64,000 nucleotides of DNA from positions 7,581,601 through 7,645,600 of the forward strand of contig NC_052517.1 of the NCBI RefSeq assembly GCF_014356525.2, given 5' to 3'. Shown here piece by piece: positions 11,040-21,167 of this stretch. The notes under the pieces are model-generated. The model did no database searches. It was not told where the DNA came from and saw nothing but the letters and a program-made list of their open reading frames with translations. The DNA is from Nilaparvata lugens (lineage: Eukaryota > Arthropoda > Insecta > Hemiptera > Delphacidae). Within the stretch, counting starts at the first letter, position 1; the number at the start of each line of letters is the position of its first letter. The translations under genes and the position numbers were made by a program.

Positions 11040-11740
11040 AGTCAAGGATGTTTTAAGAGGTTCGAAGAGGAGCTGGAGGAGGAGGAGGTTGAGGTGAAGG
11101 AGGAGGAGGTTGAGGTGAAGGAGGAGAAGTAGGAGGAGGAGGAGGAATTGGAGAAGGAGGGAAGATAGGATGAAGAGTTCGGATTTTGTTGTAGTAGGAA
11201 ATGAAGTGGAAGATGGGAAAGACAGTGTTGTAGAACGAGAAAAGAGGAAGGAGAAGGATATAATTTCTCCACAAGAGAGTGAGTTACTGAGAGAGAGAGA
11301 GAGAGAGAGAGAAAGGAGGAAGTGATAGAGAGAGAACATGTGTACACATAGAGTAAGATGAAGATACAATTTTGTGAGAGAATACAATAAGAAGGTTGAA
11401 GAGGTTTTTATGGTGTGGATTGGAGTGAAGGAGAAGGAGAAGAAGAGAGACGGGAAGGAGGAGGAGAAAGAGAAGGAGACCGAGAAGGATAAGACGAAAA
11501 TAGAAGAGAAGGAGGAAGACGAAAAAGCAAAGTGATAGGGGAATGAAGGAGGAAGGAGAAGTATGCACGAGAGGGAGATAAGAGGTGGGAGAGTGAGAAT
11601 AGGATTGGAAGGAGTAAGAGAATTGTAATAAGAAGAGAAGAAGTAAAATAGAAAAAGAACAAGGGTGGAAAATTGTGAGATAACTCAAGTATCATGGATA
11701 AGCAAAAGAAAATTGATAATCGTGGAGAATACATAGAGAA
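11040..11740. repeat. Purine-rich low-complexity tract
   Basis: Imperfect GGA/GAA/GAGA repeats on the plus strand, including (GA)n at 11290-11320. Long minus-strand open frames (poly-Ser/Leu/Pro) are composition artefacts. Confidence 0.85.
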
Positions 11741-12060
11741 ATAATCAGCTGAGCTTTAGTGTTTACAAGTTTGTGTTGCTTAAATGGTTCCAAATTTTCT
11801 TAAATAACTCAATATTATTCGTTACAAGTGGTAATTGAGTGGAATATTTTCAATTGATTTATTAATTCAAGCCATCGAAATTCAAAATTTATAGTTTTCA
11901 TTTTTGTTTTGGACTAAAATTTTATCAAACTTGTACACGTAAAATTCTAACCTTATTTCGGACTTTTTCACCTATAAATTTGGAAGAAAAATAGCACAAG
12001 GACTATCTTATCATGTTATCTTTCAATGTTATTACATTAGTGTCATTTGCATTGTAAATA
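11741..12060. other. Unassigned intronic sequence
   Basis: AT-rich, ending in an AATAAATA-rich stretch at 12055-12090. No gene signal. Confidence 0.4.
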
Positions 12061-12089
12061 AATAAATAGAATAATAAATAAATAGAATA

Positions 12090-12750
12090 GAATGAGGAGA
12101 AGATGAAGAAGGAAAAATATAAAAGATGAAAGGGGAGACTAGAATCAAGTGGAATTGAGAAAAGAGTCGGCTATGATAAAAAACAATCACAGAAAAGTAA
12201 CGTGGTATTTGAGAGAAAAACTAAGAGTGGAAAAAAAGAATGACAGCAGAAGAAAAAAGAAAGGAAGAGGAGTAGGACGAAGATGAGGATAGAAAAGAGT
12301 GAATAGGTGGAAAGGGATGAGAAGGATTGATAGGATGTTTTTCAAAGACAGGAAACAAGAGTGTGATTGATGAAGTGTGAAGAAAAAGGGGAGAGAAAAA
12401 TATGAGTAGGAGATCAAAAAAGAAGGACTAGAAAAGTAAACAGTAGAAGAAGTGGTAGTAGCAATAGGGAATCACTTGGAACAAGGTCCAGTAAGGAGGA
12501 GGAGGAGAAGATGTAATGAGAGGGAGAAAGAAGAAGAAGAAGAGGAGGAGAAGGAGGAGGAGGAGGAGGAGGAGGATGAGGAGGAAGAGAGTTGGTATGA
12601 GGAGGTGAGGTCCTATAAGAAAAGAGACAACAGACTTTACTTGCAGAAAACTTGAGAAGACAATGAAGGGAAGGGATAAGAGTGAGAAAAGGAGAGGATA
12701 ACGAAGAAGGATAAAAAAGGTAAGGAAAAGAGAGAACTAGTAACAAGAGA
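12090..12750. repeat. Purine-rich low-complexity tract
   Basis: GAAGAA/GGAGGA repeats, densest at 12495-12600. Open frames encoding poly-Glu or poly-Pro/Leu here are not genes. Confidence 0.85.
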
Positions 12751-13489
12751 GAATGAATTAAAACAAGGATCACAATCACCTACTAAGAAAAAGACAGTAG
12801 ATTCTCAACATGCAATATTTTTCTTCTGGTGTACGGCGGGTTGCCTACTAGGTTTCATTGAAGGGGCAGTTGACTAAACACAGTCCTTGAACACGTGGCT
12901 TAAAGGGTCAGCTTTAAAGCAGATTTTATCGCACCAGACTCAGGGCCATGGCATTGAGAGGCACCCAATTCATCCCCAACTATCAGCATGGAGTGGATGG
13001 GAAGCTATCGTGTTATTAATAAGAAATGCTGGCAGTTCAATGTAATATATGCAGCCACTATCTCTTCATCTGTTGAAAAGACCTTGGTCAAGTCTTTCAC
13101 CCTCGGTGCTTGCTGTCCTTGTTTATTGGGTCTCTGTCTATTGCATGTTTCGAGGGGTTTCTTGCCTTCTCCTTCTTGGACTGGTCTTTCTTGCCCTGTT
13201 TTCTGTTATCTTTCTTCCTCTCTGCTTACTCTATTTCTAACTCTGTCTGGTAAATCTTTCCAATTCCATTCATCTTTCTCTCAAATAGTCTCTTATTTTC
13301 AAATTCTATTCCATTACCTTAATTATTATTGTTTCTACACGTTTTTGTCCTCGAACGTAATCCTTAAAAAAATAATTAAGTCAGATAAACATAAGTAGAG
13401 AAAGTTTGATTGATAAATTGGTTTTATAAGATGGAGATAGATCCATTTTTCTCATATTGTGGGAATATAGTGAATCAGATGGAGTTGAT
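12751..13489. other. Unassigned intronic sequence
   Basis: Includes a 136-codon plus-strand open frame at 12988-13398 with a cysteine/leucine-rich middle. It has no recognisable domain or flanking splice or start context that would support it. Confidence 0.35.
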
Positions 13490-13654
13490 TAAAGAATGCA
13501 TTTATTCAAATGCTGATTGATATAAAATTATTATTTAACGAAAATCCTAAATAAATGCTGTAAATCACCCCGAAGACTTCTGCTACTGCAGACATTGACA
13601 ACAGGGTTAAATAGCTAGATGGAAATTCGATGAAAACTACTATCCAAAAATTAG

Positions 13655-13729
13655 TTGCCAGCCCGGGAATCGAACCCGGTACCTCCCAATTGCCAGTCAG
13701 GAATGCTTACCCTTACACCAAACTGACAA
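13655..13729 (-). tRNA. tRNA-like SINE head (minus arm), not a clear functional tRNA
   Basis: 75 nt that can form a cloverleaf: acceptor TTGTCAG/CTGGCAA, T-loop GGTTCGATTCCC (perfect pol III B box), and an anticodon loop CTGGCAA with GGC in the anticodon position. The anticodon stem relies on wobble pairs. The shared tail downstream in both copies argues for a tRNA-derived SINE. Confidence 0.45.
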
Positions 13730-13992
13730 TCTCTGGATAGCAGCGATCAATTTATACGAAGCCATAGCGGCCAATCAGGTTATAGATGGAATTAAATAGA
13801 GAATGCATTTATTCAAATGCTAATTTATATAGAATTATTATTTAACGAGAATCCTGAATATATATCCTAAATATATAATCCTAATGATTTTATATAAATA
13901 AGCATTTGAATAAATGCATTCTCTATTTAATTCCATCTGTAACCTGGATGGCCGCTATGTCTTCGTATAAAATGAGCGCTGCTATCCAGAGA

Positions 13993-14067
13993 TTGTCAGT
14001 TTGGTGTAAGGGTAAGCATTCCTGACTGGCAATTGGGAGGTACCGGGTTCGATTCCCGGGCTGGCAA
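13993..14067 (+). tRNA. tRNA-like SINE head (plus arm), not a clear functional tRNA
   Basis: Mirror copy of the minus-arm head, with the same acceptor, A box (TTGGTGTAAGGG) and B box (GGTTCGATTCC). Not followed by a T-run terminator but by the SINE body, so read as SINE rather than a working tRNA gene. Confidence 0.45.
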
Positions 14068-14535
14068 CTAATTTTTGGATAGTAGTTCTCATCGAATTTC
14101 CATCTAGCTATTTAACCCTGTTGTCAATGTCTGCAGTAGCAGAAGTATTCGGGGTGATTTGCAGCATTTTATTGGGATCCTCGTTTAATATAATTATACC
14201 TTACAGAACGATATCATCATCTGCAAAAAGATTAACCTGATATGCTCTTAAAATTATAGCTCGGTCATGTGAATGAATGGAATTTCAGCAAACACAGGAC
14301 ATCTTCAATTCGACATATGTTGATCAGTCTATAGAATTCATTTCCAACACTTCAAAGAATAAACTTCACTGTTATCATTGAAATAAAATTACTTCCAATC
14401 CAGAATAGATTAATCACGATTATATCTACTGTAATGCGAACTTGTATTACGGGAACTAGTCAGGTACTATTGTGTGATATTCTATAATTTCAAATTCATC
14501 ATGAATGTAAAGTCTCTCGTAGATCAAGTTGAGAA

Positions 14536-15045
14536 TAGTTATTTGTGCAACTAGTGCGCAAAGTGACAGTTTGCTGCATCGAAAGAAACGTTTACGCCCG
14601 AGCCGTAGGCGAGGGCGGAATGGTTTCTTGAGTGCAGCAAACGAACTTTGCGCACGTATTTCACATTAAATTTTTCCTACAGTTACCATTGAATATGAAA
14701 AGTGGGTAATTATGGGTAAAATTGCCTGAATAATGTAGTAGTGTTTGAATGGCGGGGGGCAGCTGTGTGGTGTGTGCTGTGGTGGCACTGTGCTGTCGTT
14801 GTCCTTGGTTATAATATCTACTTAATAATAATTAGCGCGTTGTGCTTCGTTGCACCTCTGCTCACTATAGCAGCCACAGCAGTCACTGTTACCAACTTCA
14901 TTTTGATTTTGCTGCACTGTTGCTCCATATAACCTACTAACTATTTTGCGTTGTCATGCTGCAAATCTGGAGTGCAGAAAAATTTTTCCCGCACTAGAGC
15001 AGAAAAGTGATTCTTTGCGTTCTGTAATCAGTGCAGCAATGGCAA
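14536..15045 (+). repeat. Chimeric R-family repeat in copy A
   Basis: Up to about 14975 it carries the variants of the R copy at 16850 (GCTGCATCGAAAG, CAGCAAACGAAC, CTAACTATTTTGCGTTGTC). After CAAATCTGGAGT it switches to those of the R copy at 18158 (GCAGAAAAATTTTTCCCGC, CAGCAATGGCAATGAC). Confidence 0.85.
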
Positions 15046-15764
15046 TGACAAAATATAAGTACCCACTATCGTGAGTAAACAATTTAAACACGTGAGTAGT
15101 CGCACGGACTTGCAGAACGTCAGTGGTTGCGCGTGAGCATTTTGCTCACACTCACCCTTATGGCCCCCTAGACGATAAACAGTTGGTTTTGACAAAGCTC
15201 ATTCAATATTTAATTTCAAATCTTTCTCAACGTGTTTTATGTTATTGTATACTATTTTATAGTATATAGTAACATAATACATGGAGGAGATTCCAAAAAT
15301 ACATACTGCAAATTTATTGTTAGAATTTATCATTTCTATGGGATGAAATAATCTACTCATGAATGGAATGAATATACCTTCTTTATTTGTCTCATTTCTC
15401 GACATCTAGTTGGAATAAAAAGATAATGAGAGTTTAAATCAGAAGAGGGAATATGAAATAGGAAGATAATACCTATACATTGAAATTAGTCAACGTTCAT
15501 TCTGTCATCCTCAAACTGTCCAAGGTTGTCTAGAGGACAGTCACAGCGAGGATAACATGTGCTGCAAACCTTGGAAAACGAAAATTCTCAAAGCTACATA
15601 GAAAAGTTACAATTGTGCGGCAATTTGCCGCGGGAGCGACTACTCGCGTGTTAAAAAGGGTACTTGGAATCCTATTCCCATAATTCATATTTTCTGGTCC
15701 CCTCCAGTCAATATTTTTAACAAAAGAAATTAAACTTCTAGAAGGATAAAATCACTCAACTAAC

Positions 15765-16033
15765 CTTCCTAGCCTTCCAGTAGTTGAGATTATTAAACTT
15801 GTGCCCGTTTGGGTCAGCCATAGGTCCAGCGGCTGCAGCAGTAGTCATCATGGTGGCCCAGTCATTGATTTGCGACGATTGTGGTGATGATGATGATGAT
15901 GAGCATGTGGGGGCATGTTAGACGAGCTCTCACTCAGGTTGTCTGCGCCGCCCCCGGGGCTGGGCGGTCTGCTGCCCCAGTAACCGCCTCCTGGGGCTCC
16001 ACCCCCGCCTCCGAGGACTGTACGAGGTCTGGC
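15765..16033 (-). pseudogene. Frameshifted duplicate of the Gly/His-rich DCX-gene exon
   Basis: Same splice sites as the exon at 19396-19665 (acceptor TATTTCCAG, donor AAG|GTTAGT) and almost the same sequence. It is 269 bp instead of 270: a GGG in the intact copy is GG here (near 15852). The frame breaks after ..SMTGPP and reaches TGA at once. Inclusion would truncate the protein before the DCX domain, so it is either skipped, used for nonsense-mediated decay, or dead. A consensus error in the G run is the main alternative explanation. Confidence 0.8.
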
Positions 16034-16332
16034 CTGGAAATACAAAGATAAAATTAGTTCTATGTAGAAGAGATTTATTTATTTATTTATTTGGCGTATG
16101 GCAGATACACAGCACATATAAAGCTCATGAGTCTCAAATGTCTACATACACACTATATTTTCTCAATTTCTTCAAAATGTGTAGTTTTTGGTGAGGAAAA
16201 CATAAGTTTGTCTGACCGCCATCATTATTGCTAGTCCATTTAGCGTTACCCAATGTGCACCATGGAAGCGAACTAGCTTTATTGAATGAAAAAGAATAAG
16301 AAATTGTCAAAAAACACAGATTCATTAATATT

Positions 16333-16449
16333 TAGAAAGACCGGTTTCGGTTATTACACCATTGTCAATCTCTGATGAACTTGTTCAAATTTTGATGAAA
16401 TTGTTCATCAGAGATTGGCAATGGTGTAATAACCAAAACCGGTCTTTCT
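16333..16449. repeat. Short foldback, copy A
   Basis: AGAAAGACCGGTTTCGGTTA..CCATTGTCAATCTCTGATGAAC pairs with its complement 50 bases later (GTTCATCAGAGATTGGCAATGG..). A perfect stem apart from a few changes. Confidence 0.85.
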
Positions 16450-16849
16450 AAGTATCAATAAATCTGGGTTTTTTGCAGCATTTTATTGGGATCCTCGTTT
16501 AATATAATTATACCTTACAGAACGATATCATCATCTGCAAAAAGATTAACCTGATATGCTCTTAAAATTATAGTTCGGTCATGTGAATGAATGGAATTTC
16601 AGCAAACACAGGACATCTTCAATTCGACATATGTTGATCAGTCTATAGAATTCATTTCCAACACTTCAAAGAATAAACTTCACTGTTATCATTGAAATAA
16701 AATTACTTCCAATCCAGAATAGATTAATCACGATTATATCTACTGTAATGCGAACTTGTATTACGGGAACTAGTCAGGTACTATTGTGTGATATTCTATA
16801 ATTTCAAATTCATCATGAATGTAAAGTCTCTCGTAGATCAAGTTGAGAA

Positions 16850-17387
16850 TAGTTATTTGTGCAACTAGTGCGCAAAGTGACAGTTTGCTGCATCGAAAGA
16901 AACGTTTACGCCCGAGCCGTAGGCGAGGGCGGAATGGTTTCTTGAGTGCAGCAAACGAACTTTGCGCACGTATTTCACATTAAATTTTTCCTACAGTTAC
17001 CATTGAATATGAAAAGTGGGTAATTATGGGTAAAATTGCCTGAATAATGTAGTAGTGTTTGAATGGCGGGGGGCAGCTGTGTGGTGTGTGCTGTGGTGGC
17101 ACTGTGCTGTCGTTGTCCTCCATTATAATATATAATACTAATAATTAGCGCGTTGTGCTTGGTTGCACCTCTGCTCACTATAGCAGCCACAGCAGTCACT
17201 GTTACCAACTTCATTTTGATTTTGCTGCACTAGTGCTCCATATAACCTACTAACTATTTTGCGTTGTCATGCTGCAAATCTGGAGTACGCAAAGTACTCA
17301 CTTTGCGCACTAGTGCGGAAAAGTGATTCTTTGCAGCTTGCAATCAGTGCACAAATGGTCACTTTTCAGGGTATCTGTAGGAAAAAG
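16850..17387 (+). repeat. R-family repeat, copy B left
   Basis: Carries the 5' hairpin (GTGCGCAAAGT..ACTTTGCGCAC) and runs to CTGTAGGAAAAAG. Left partner of the recombination that deleted 17388-18157 from copy A. Confidence 0.8.
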
Positions 17388-18157
17388 TAATGAATATTCA
17401 TATTGATTTAATTCCAATATGTATTGAAGTACATAATTTGATTGTATGGTATGCGATGTAGTATTTCTCCATAATTGGAAGAATGATGTTGTCACTAGAT
17501 GTTGGTACTATATAGTGTTATCGTCAACATCAAAGTCTTATTCCACCAATTATTGGAGTACAGTAGAACATAACAAATTATTAGACATTAAAACATGAAG
17601 CTTCTGAGACATTCAAGTCAGTAGTGTCAACAGCAGAAGCAGTACACAAAAAATTTCCCTGCAGGGTCTTATCTACTCCACGCGAGTAATGCAGGGTGAA
17701 TGACAAACACAATTTTAGCAAAAACACAAGTTTTCGATAAGTGAGCTTTCTCGAATTGGAATCTATCCATTGGATCTATTTCTCCTCTTACTCACGTTCT
17801 TTGCCTTCCAGTAGTGAAGATTATTGAACTTGTGTCCATTTGGTTGGACAAAGAAAGTTGGGACTGGAACAGGTTTCTGGAACAGAATCTGTCTAAACTC
17901 CTCCCATAGAACGCGGACATTTTTACCTGGTAAATTGTGAATCGGACAATTTACCACATTCCATATGCACAGAACGGGCCCATTGAAAGATTCATATTAC
18001 TTTTTTCCATGGAAATTACTAATTATTCAGAAAATCGACTCTATTACATCAATATAATATCATAATTGAGAACAGACATGGGCCCAACAACTGCTGCCAT
18101 ATTTATAATTATATTCTTGTCTTTTTTTTCGTTAAGGCTACTCTCTGATATAAATAA
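17388..18157. other. Unique segment between two R repeats
   Basis: Present in copy B, absent from copy A. Holds the alternative exon at 17796-17876; otherwise AT-rich intron with nothing else recognised. Confidence 0.7.
17796..17876 (-). CDS. Short alternative exon of the DCX-domain gene
   Basis: 81 bp (27 codons), bounded by an acceptor GTTCCAG and a consensus donor AAC|GTGAGT, both phase 0. It encodes KPVPVPTFFVQPNGHKFNNL then HYWKAKN. The last 16 residues match the end of the Gly/His-rich exon (PNGHKFNNLNYWKARK) with three conservative changes, while the first 11 are unrelated and Gly/His-free. It can replace that exon without changing frame and would join directly to VTFYKNGD of the DCX exon, giving an isoform with a much shorter linker. 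DNA-level divergence from the other copies is substantial, so it is older than the recent tandem duplication. Whether it is mutually exclusive or a skipped relic cannot be decided without transcripts. Confidence 0.75.
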
Positions 18158-18675
18158 TAGTTATTTGTGCAACTAGTGCGCAAAGTGACAGTTTGCAGCA
18201 CCGAAAGAAACGTTTACGCCCGAGCCGTAGGCGAGGGCGGAATGGTTTCTTGAGTGCAGCAGAGGAACTTTGCGCACGTATTTCACATTAAGTTTTTCCT
18301 ACAGTTACCATTGAATATGAAAAGTGGGTAATTATGGGTAAAATTGCCTGAAATCCATCAAATAACTTAGTAGTGTTTGAATGGCGGGGGGCAGCTGTGT
18401 GGTGTGTGCTGTGGTGGCACTGTGCTGTTGCTGTCCTCGTTATAATATATAATGAATAATAATTAGCGCGTTGTGCTTGGTTGCACCTCTGCTCACTATA
18501 GCAGCCACAGCAGTCACTGTTACCAACTTCATTTTGATTTTGCTGCACTGTTGCTCCATATAACCTACTAAGTATTTTTCGTTGCCATGTTGCAAATCTG
18601 GAGTGCAGAAAAATTTTTCCCGCACTAGAGCAGAAAAGTGATTCTTTGCGTTCTGTAATCAGTGCAGCAATGGCA
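18158..18675 (+). repeat. R-family repeat, copy B right
   Basis: Starts TAGTTATTTGTGC; diagnostic variants GCAGCACCGAAAG, CAGCAGAGGAAC and TTTTTCGTTGCCATG. Right partner of the recombination that formed copy A. Confidence 0.8.
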
Positions 18676-19395
18676 ATGACAAAATATAAGTACCCACTAT
18701 CGTGAGTAAACAATTTAAACACGTGAGTAGTCGCACGGACTTGCAGAACGTCAGTGGTTGCGCGTGAGCATTTTGCTCACACTCACCCTTATGGCCCCCT
18801 AGACGATAAACAGTTGGTTTTGACAAAGCTCATTCAATATTTAATTTCAAATCTTTCTCAACGTGTTTTATGTTATTGTATACTATTTTATAGTATATAG
18901 TAACATAATACATGGAGGAGATTCCAAAAATACATACTGCAAATTTATTGTTAGAATTTATCATTTCTATGGGATGAAATAATCTACTCATGAATGGAAT
19001 GAATATACCTTCTTTATTTGTCTCATTTCTCGACATCTAGTTGGAATAAAAAGATAATGAGAGTTTAAATCAGAAGAGGGAATATGAAATAGGAAGATAA
19101 TACCTATATATTGAAATTAGTCAACGTTCATTCTGTCATCCTCAAACTGTCCAAGGTTGTCTAGAGGACAGTCACAGCGAGGATAACATGTGCTGCAAAC
19201 CTTGGAAAACGAAAATTCTCAAAGCTACATAGAAAAGTTACAATTGTGCGGCAATTTGCCGCGGGAGCGACTACTCGCGTGTTAAAAAGGGTACTTGGAA
19301 TCCTATTCCCATAATTCATATTTTCTGGTCCCCTCCAGTCAATATTTTTAACAAAAGAAATTAAACTTCTAGAAGGATAAAATCACTCAACTAAC

Positions 19396-19665
19396 CTTCC
19401 TAGCCTTCCAGTAGTTGAGATTATTAAACTTGTGCCCGTTTGGGTCAGCCATAGGTCCAGCGGCTGCAGCAGTAGTCATCATGGGTGGCCCAGTCATTGA
19501 TTTGCGACGATTGTGGTGATGATGATGATGATGAGCATGTGGGGGCATGTTAGACGAGCTCTCACTCAGGTTGTCTGCGCCGCCCCCGGGGCTGGGCGGT
19601 CTGCTGCCCCAGTAACCGCCTCCTGGGGCTCCACCCCCGCCTCCGAGGACTGTACGAGGTCTGGC
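19396..19665 (-). CDS. Gly/His-rich linker exon of the DCX-domain gene (intact copy)
   Basis: 270 bp (90 codons), acceptor TATTTCCAG and donor AAG|GTTAGT, phase 0 at both ends. Encodes ARPRTVLGGGGGAPGGGYWG, a Ser/Pro/Gly stretch, a run of seven histidines after PPHA, NRRKSMTGPPMM, a short alanine run, and PNGHKFNNLNYWKARK. The first ~70 residues are low-complexity and likely disordered. NRRKS is a basophilic phosphorylation-type motif (inference). The last 16 residues are the conserved lead-in to the DCX domain that follows at 6518-6745. Of the two full-length copies only this one keeps the reading frame, so it is taken as the functional exon. Confidence 0.85.
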
Positions 19666-19965
19666 CTGGAAATACAAAGATAAAATTAGTTCTATGTAGA
19701 AGAGATTTATTTATTTATTTATTTGGCGTATGGCAGATACACAGCACATATAAAGCTCATGAGTCTCAAATGTCTACATACACACTATATTTTCTCAATT
19801 TCTTCAAAATGTGTAGTTTTTGGTGAGGAGAACATAAGTTTGTCTGATCGCCATCATTATTGCTAGTCCATTTAGCGTTACCCAATGTGCACCATGGAAG
19901 CGAACTAGCTTTATTGAATGAAAAAGAATAAGAAATTGTCAAAAAACACAGATTCATTAATATTT

Positions 19966-20081
19966 AGAAAGACCGGTTTCGGTTATTACACCATTGTCAA
20001 TCTCTGATGAACTTGTTCAAATTTTGATGAAATTGTTCATCAGAGATTGGCAATGGTGTAATAACCAAAACCGGTCTTTCT
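19966..20081. repeat. Short foldback, copy B
   Basis: Duplicate of the 16333-16449 hairpin (ACCGGTTTCGG..CCAAAACCGGT). The sequence just beyond, TTGACAATTTCTTAGTC, recurs as inverted units at 59000-59165. Confidence 0.85.
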
Positions 20082-20461
20082 AAGTATCAATAAATCTGGG
20101 TTTTTTGACAATTTCTTAGTCTTTTTCATTCAATATGAATAATTACCACAATATCAACTTTTCAACTACACAAAAAGTGAACCAGCTTTACACATAAGTG
20201 AAAAATCTGATTGCTGGAACAATTTTGAGGTTAAAGAAGGTTGAAACTCAATTTTCAATTTTCACAAAAAAAAACATTTTCGGAATTATCTTTATCATTA
20301 CACATATCCAGAATTGCTTCAAATTGTAATTCACATGAAAACAATTCGAATATAGAATTTCTGTTTGAAATTTGCACCCAAAAACGTTTAGCAATGTTGC
20401 TAAGCTGGTTTCCAAGAAAACACACTGATGAAAATATGTAGAAGATATTTAAAAAGGATAC

Positions 20462-20775
20462 GATTGGATTGGGTTGGATTAGATTGGATTGATTGAGTAC
20501 TTTATTTATGTAGATTACAATATATACTGGCTTATACACTTATATACAATAGCTTACAATACAGCAAAGTTATAGATGGATTTACATTATATAGACTAAG
20601 AAAATTATTGTTGAACTGTATATGATATGAAAAAAGCAATTTGTAATATAATAACTGTAGATAATAATTATATTGTTATGCATCTACATAAATTGGCGGA
20701 GGTTTGGACATATCAATGTCCATTCTTCGGAAAGAATATTAAAAATATCCTCCCCACTAACTCTCTACCAAAATT
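20462..20775 (-). mobile_element. S-family retroelement 3' end
   Basis: Reverse-orientation copy with a GATT/GGATT tail, 3' end AGTACTTTATTTATGTAG, up to the GAATGGACATTG motif (here CAATGTCCATTC). A remnant frame (..MHLHKLAEVWTYQCPFF..) is shared with the copy at 60690, which hints at the end of an ORF or a conserved 3' region. Confidence 0.75.
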
Positions 20776-21167
20776 GGATCAGATTCAATTAGATTATATC
20801 AAAGGTCACTCTTTTCAAAGTTGGTTTTTCTATTGAAAATGTTTATTTATACTGTTTATTTTTTGCAGTACCATTCATTATAGAGTGTTTCAATTGAGTC
20901 AGCTAATGATTCGAACTAGAATTATAACATTTCTGGATAAGGTGACAAGTTAACACTATCTGGATGAGGGCATGGAGCGGTCAAGGGTGAACAATGGGAT
21001 TGGAAACCCTTTGACAGGTAAGGGAGAGGGCACACTGGCAAAGTTTTGGTTCATCTTGTTTGGTCAGGAGGAGAACAGGAGCATTTCATAATTATCTAAC
21101 TGGCACATTGTCAACCTGTGATTGCTCTATTTTGTTGAATGGGTGCAGTGAAGCATGAATAACCCAA
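20776..21167. other. Unassigned intronic sequence
   Basis: No exon, repeat boundary or RNA gene recognised. Confidence 0.4.

Larger units (their letters stand above)
13490..14205. repeat. Large inverted repeat made of two head-to-head SINE copies
   Basis: Left arm 13490-13855 and right arm 13875-14205 are reverse complements apart from scattered differences. The centre is near 13865 (AT-rich). Each arm holds a tRNA-like head and a tail containing TTTCCATCTAGCTATTTAAC and GGGGTGATTT(G/A)CAGCAT. A third, shorter piece is at 57771-57885. Transcription would give a long hairpin RNA. Confidence 0.85.
14158..16474. repeat. Tandem segmental duplication, copy A
   Basis: Nearly identical to copy B (16475-20107) but lacks the 17388-18157 segment. 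14158-14980 aligns with 16475-17282; 14980-16474 aligns with 18604-20105. The junction with copy B is CTGGGTTTTTTG|CAGCATTTTA, where the two parental breakpoints share TTTG. Contains the pseudo-exon at 15765-16033. Confidence 0.9.
16475..20107. repeat. Tandem segmental duplication, copy B
   Basis: The fuller copy. It contains two R repeats (16850, 18158) bracketing a unique segment with the alternative exon, then the intact Gly/His-rich exon. It ends at AATCTGGGTTTTTTG, after which the unduplicated sequence ACAATTTCTTAG continues. Confidence 0.9.

Noticed and set aside
11010..12779. Several 70-134-codon minus-strand frames
   Set aside because: Low-complexity purine tracts; no domain and no splice context.
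13655..14067. Two functional tRNA-Ala genes in opposite orientation
   Set aside because: Wobble-rich anticodon stem, unusual GGC anticodon for a eukaryote, and a shared non-tRNA tail point to SINEs.
20627..20836. 69-codon frame MKKAICNIITVDNNYIVMHL.. as a host gene
   Set aside because: It is a frame through the S retroelement end; the same peptide appears in the copy at 60547-60801 with changes.
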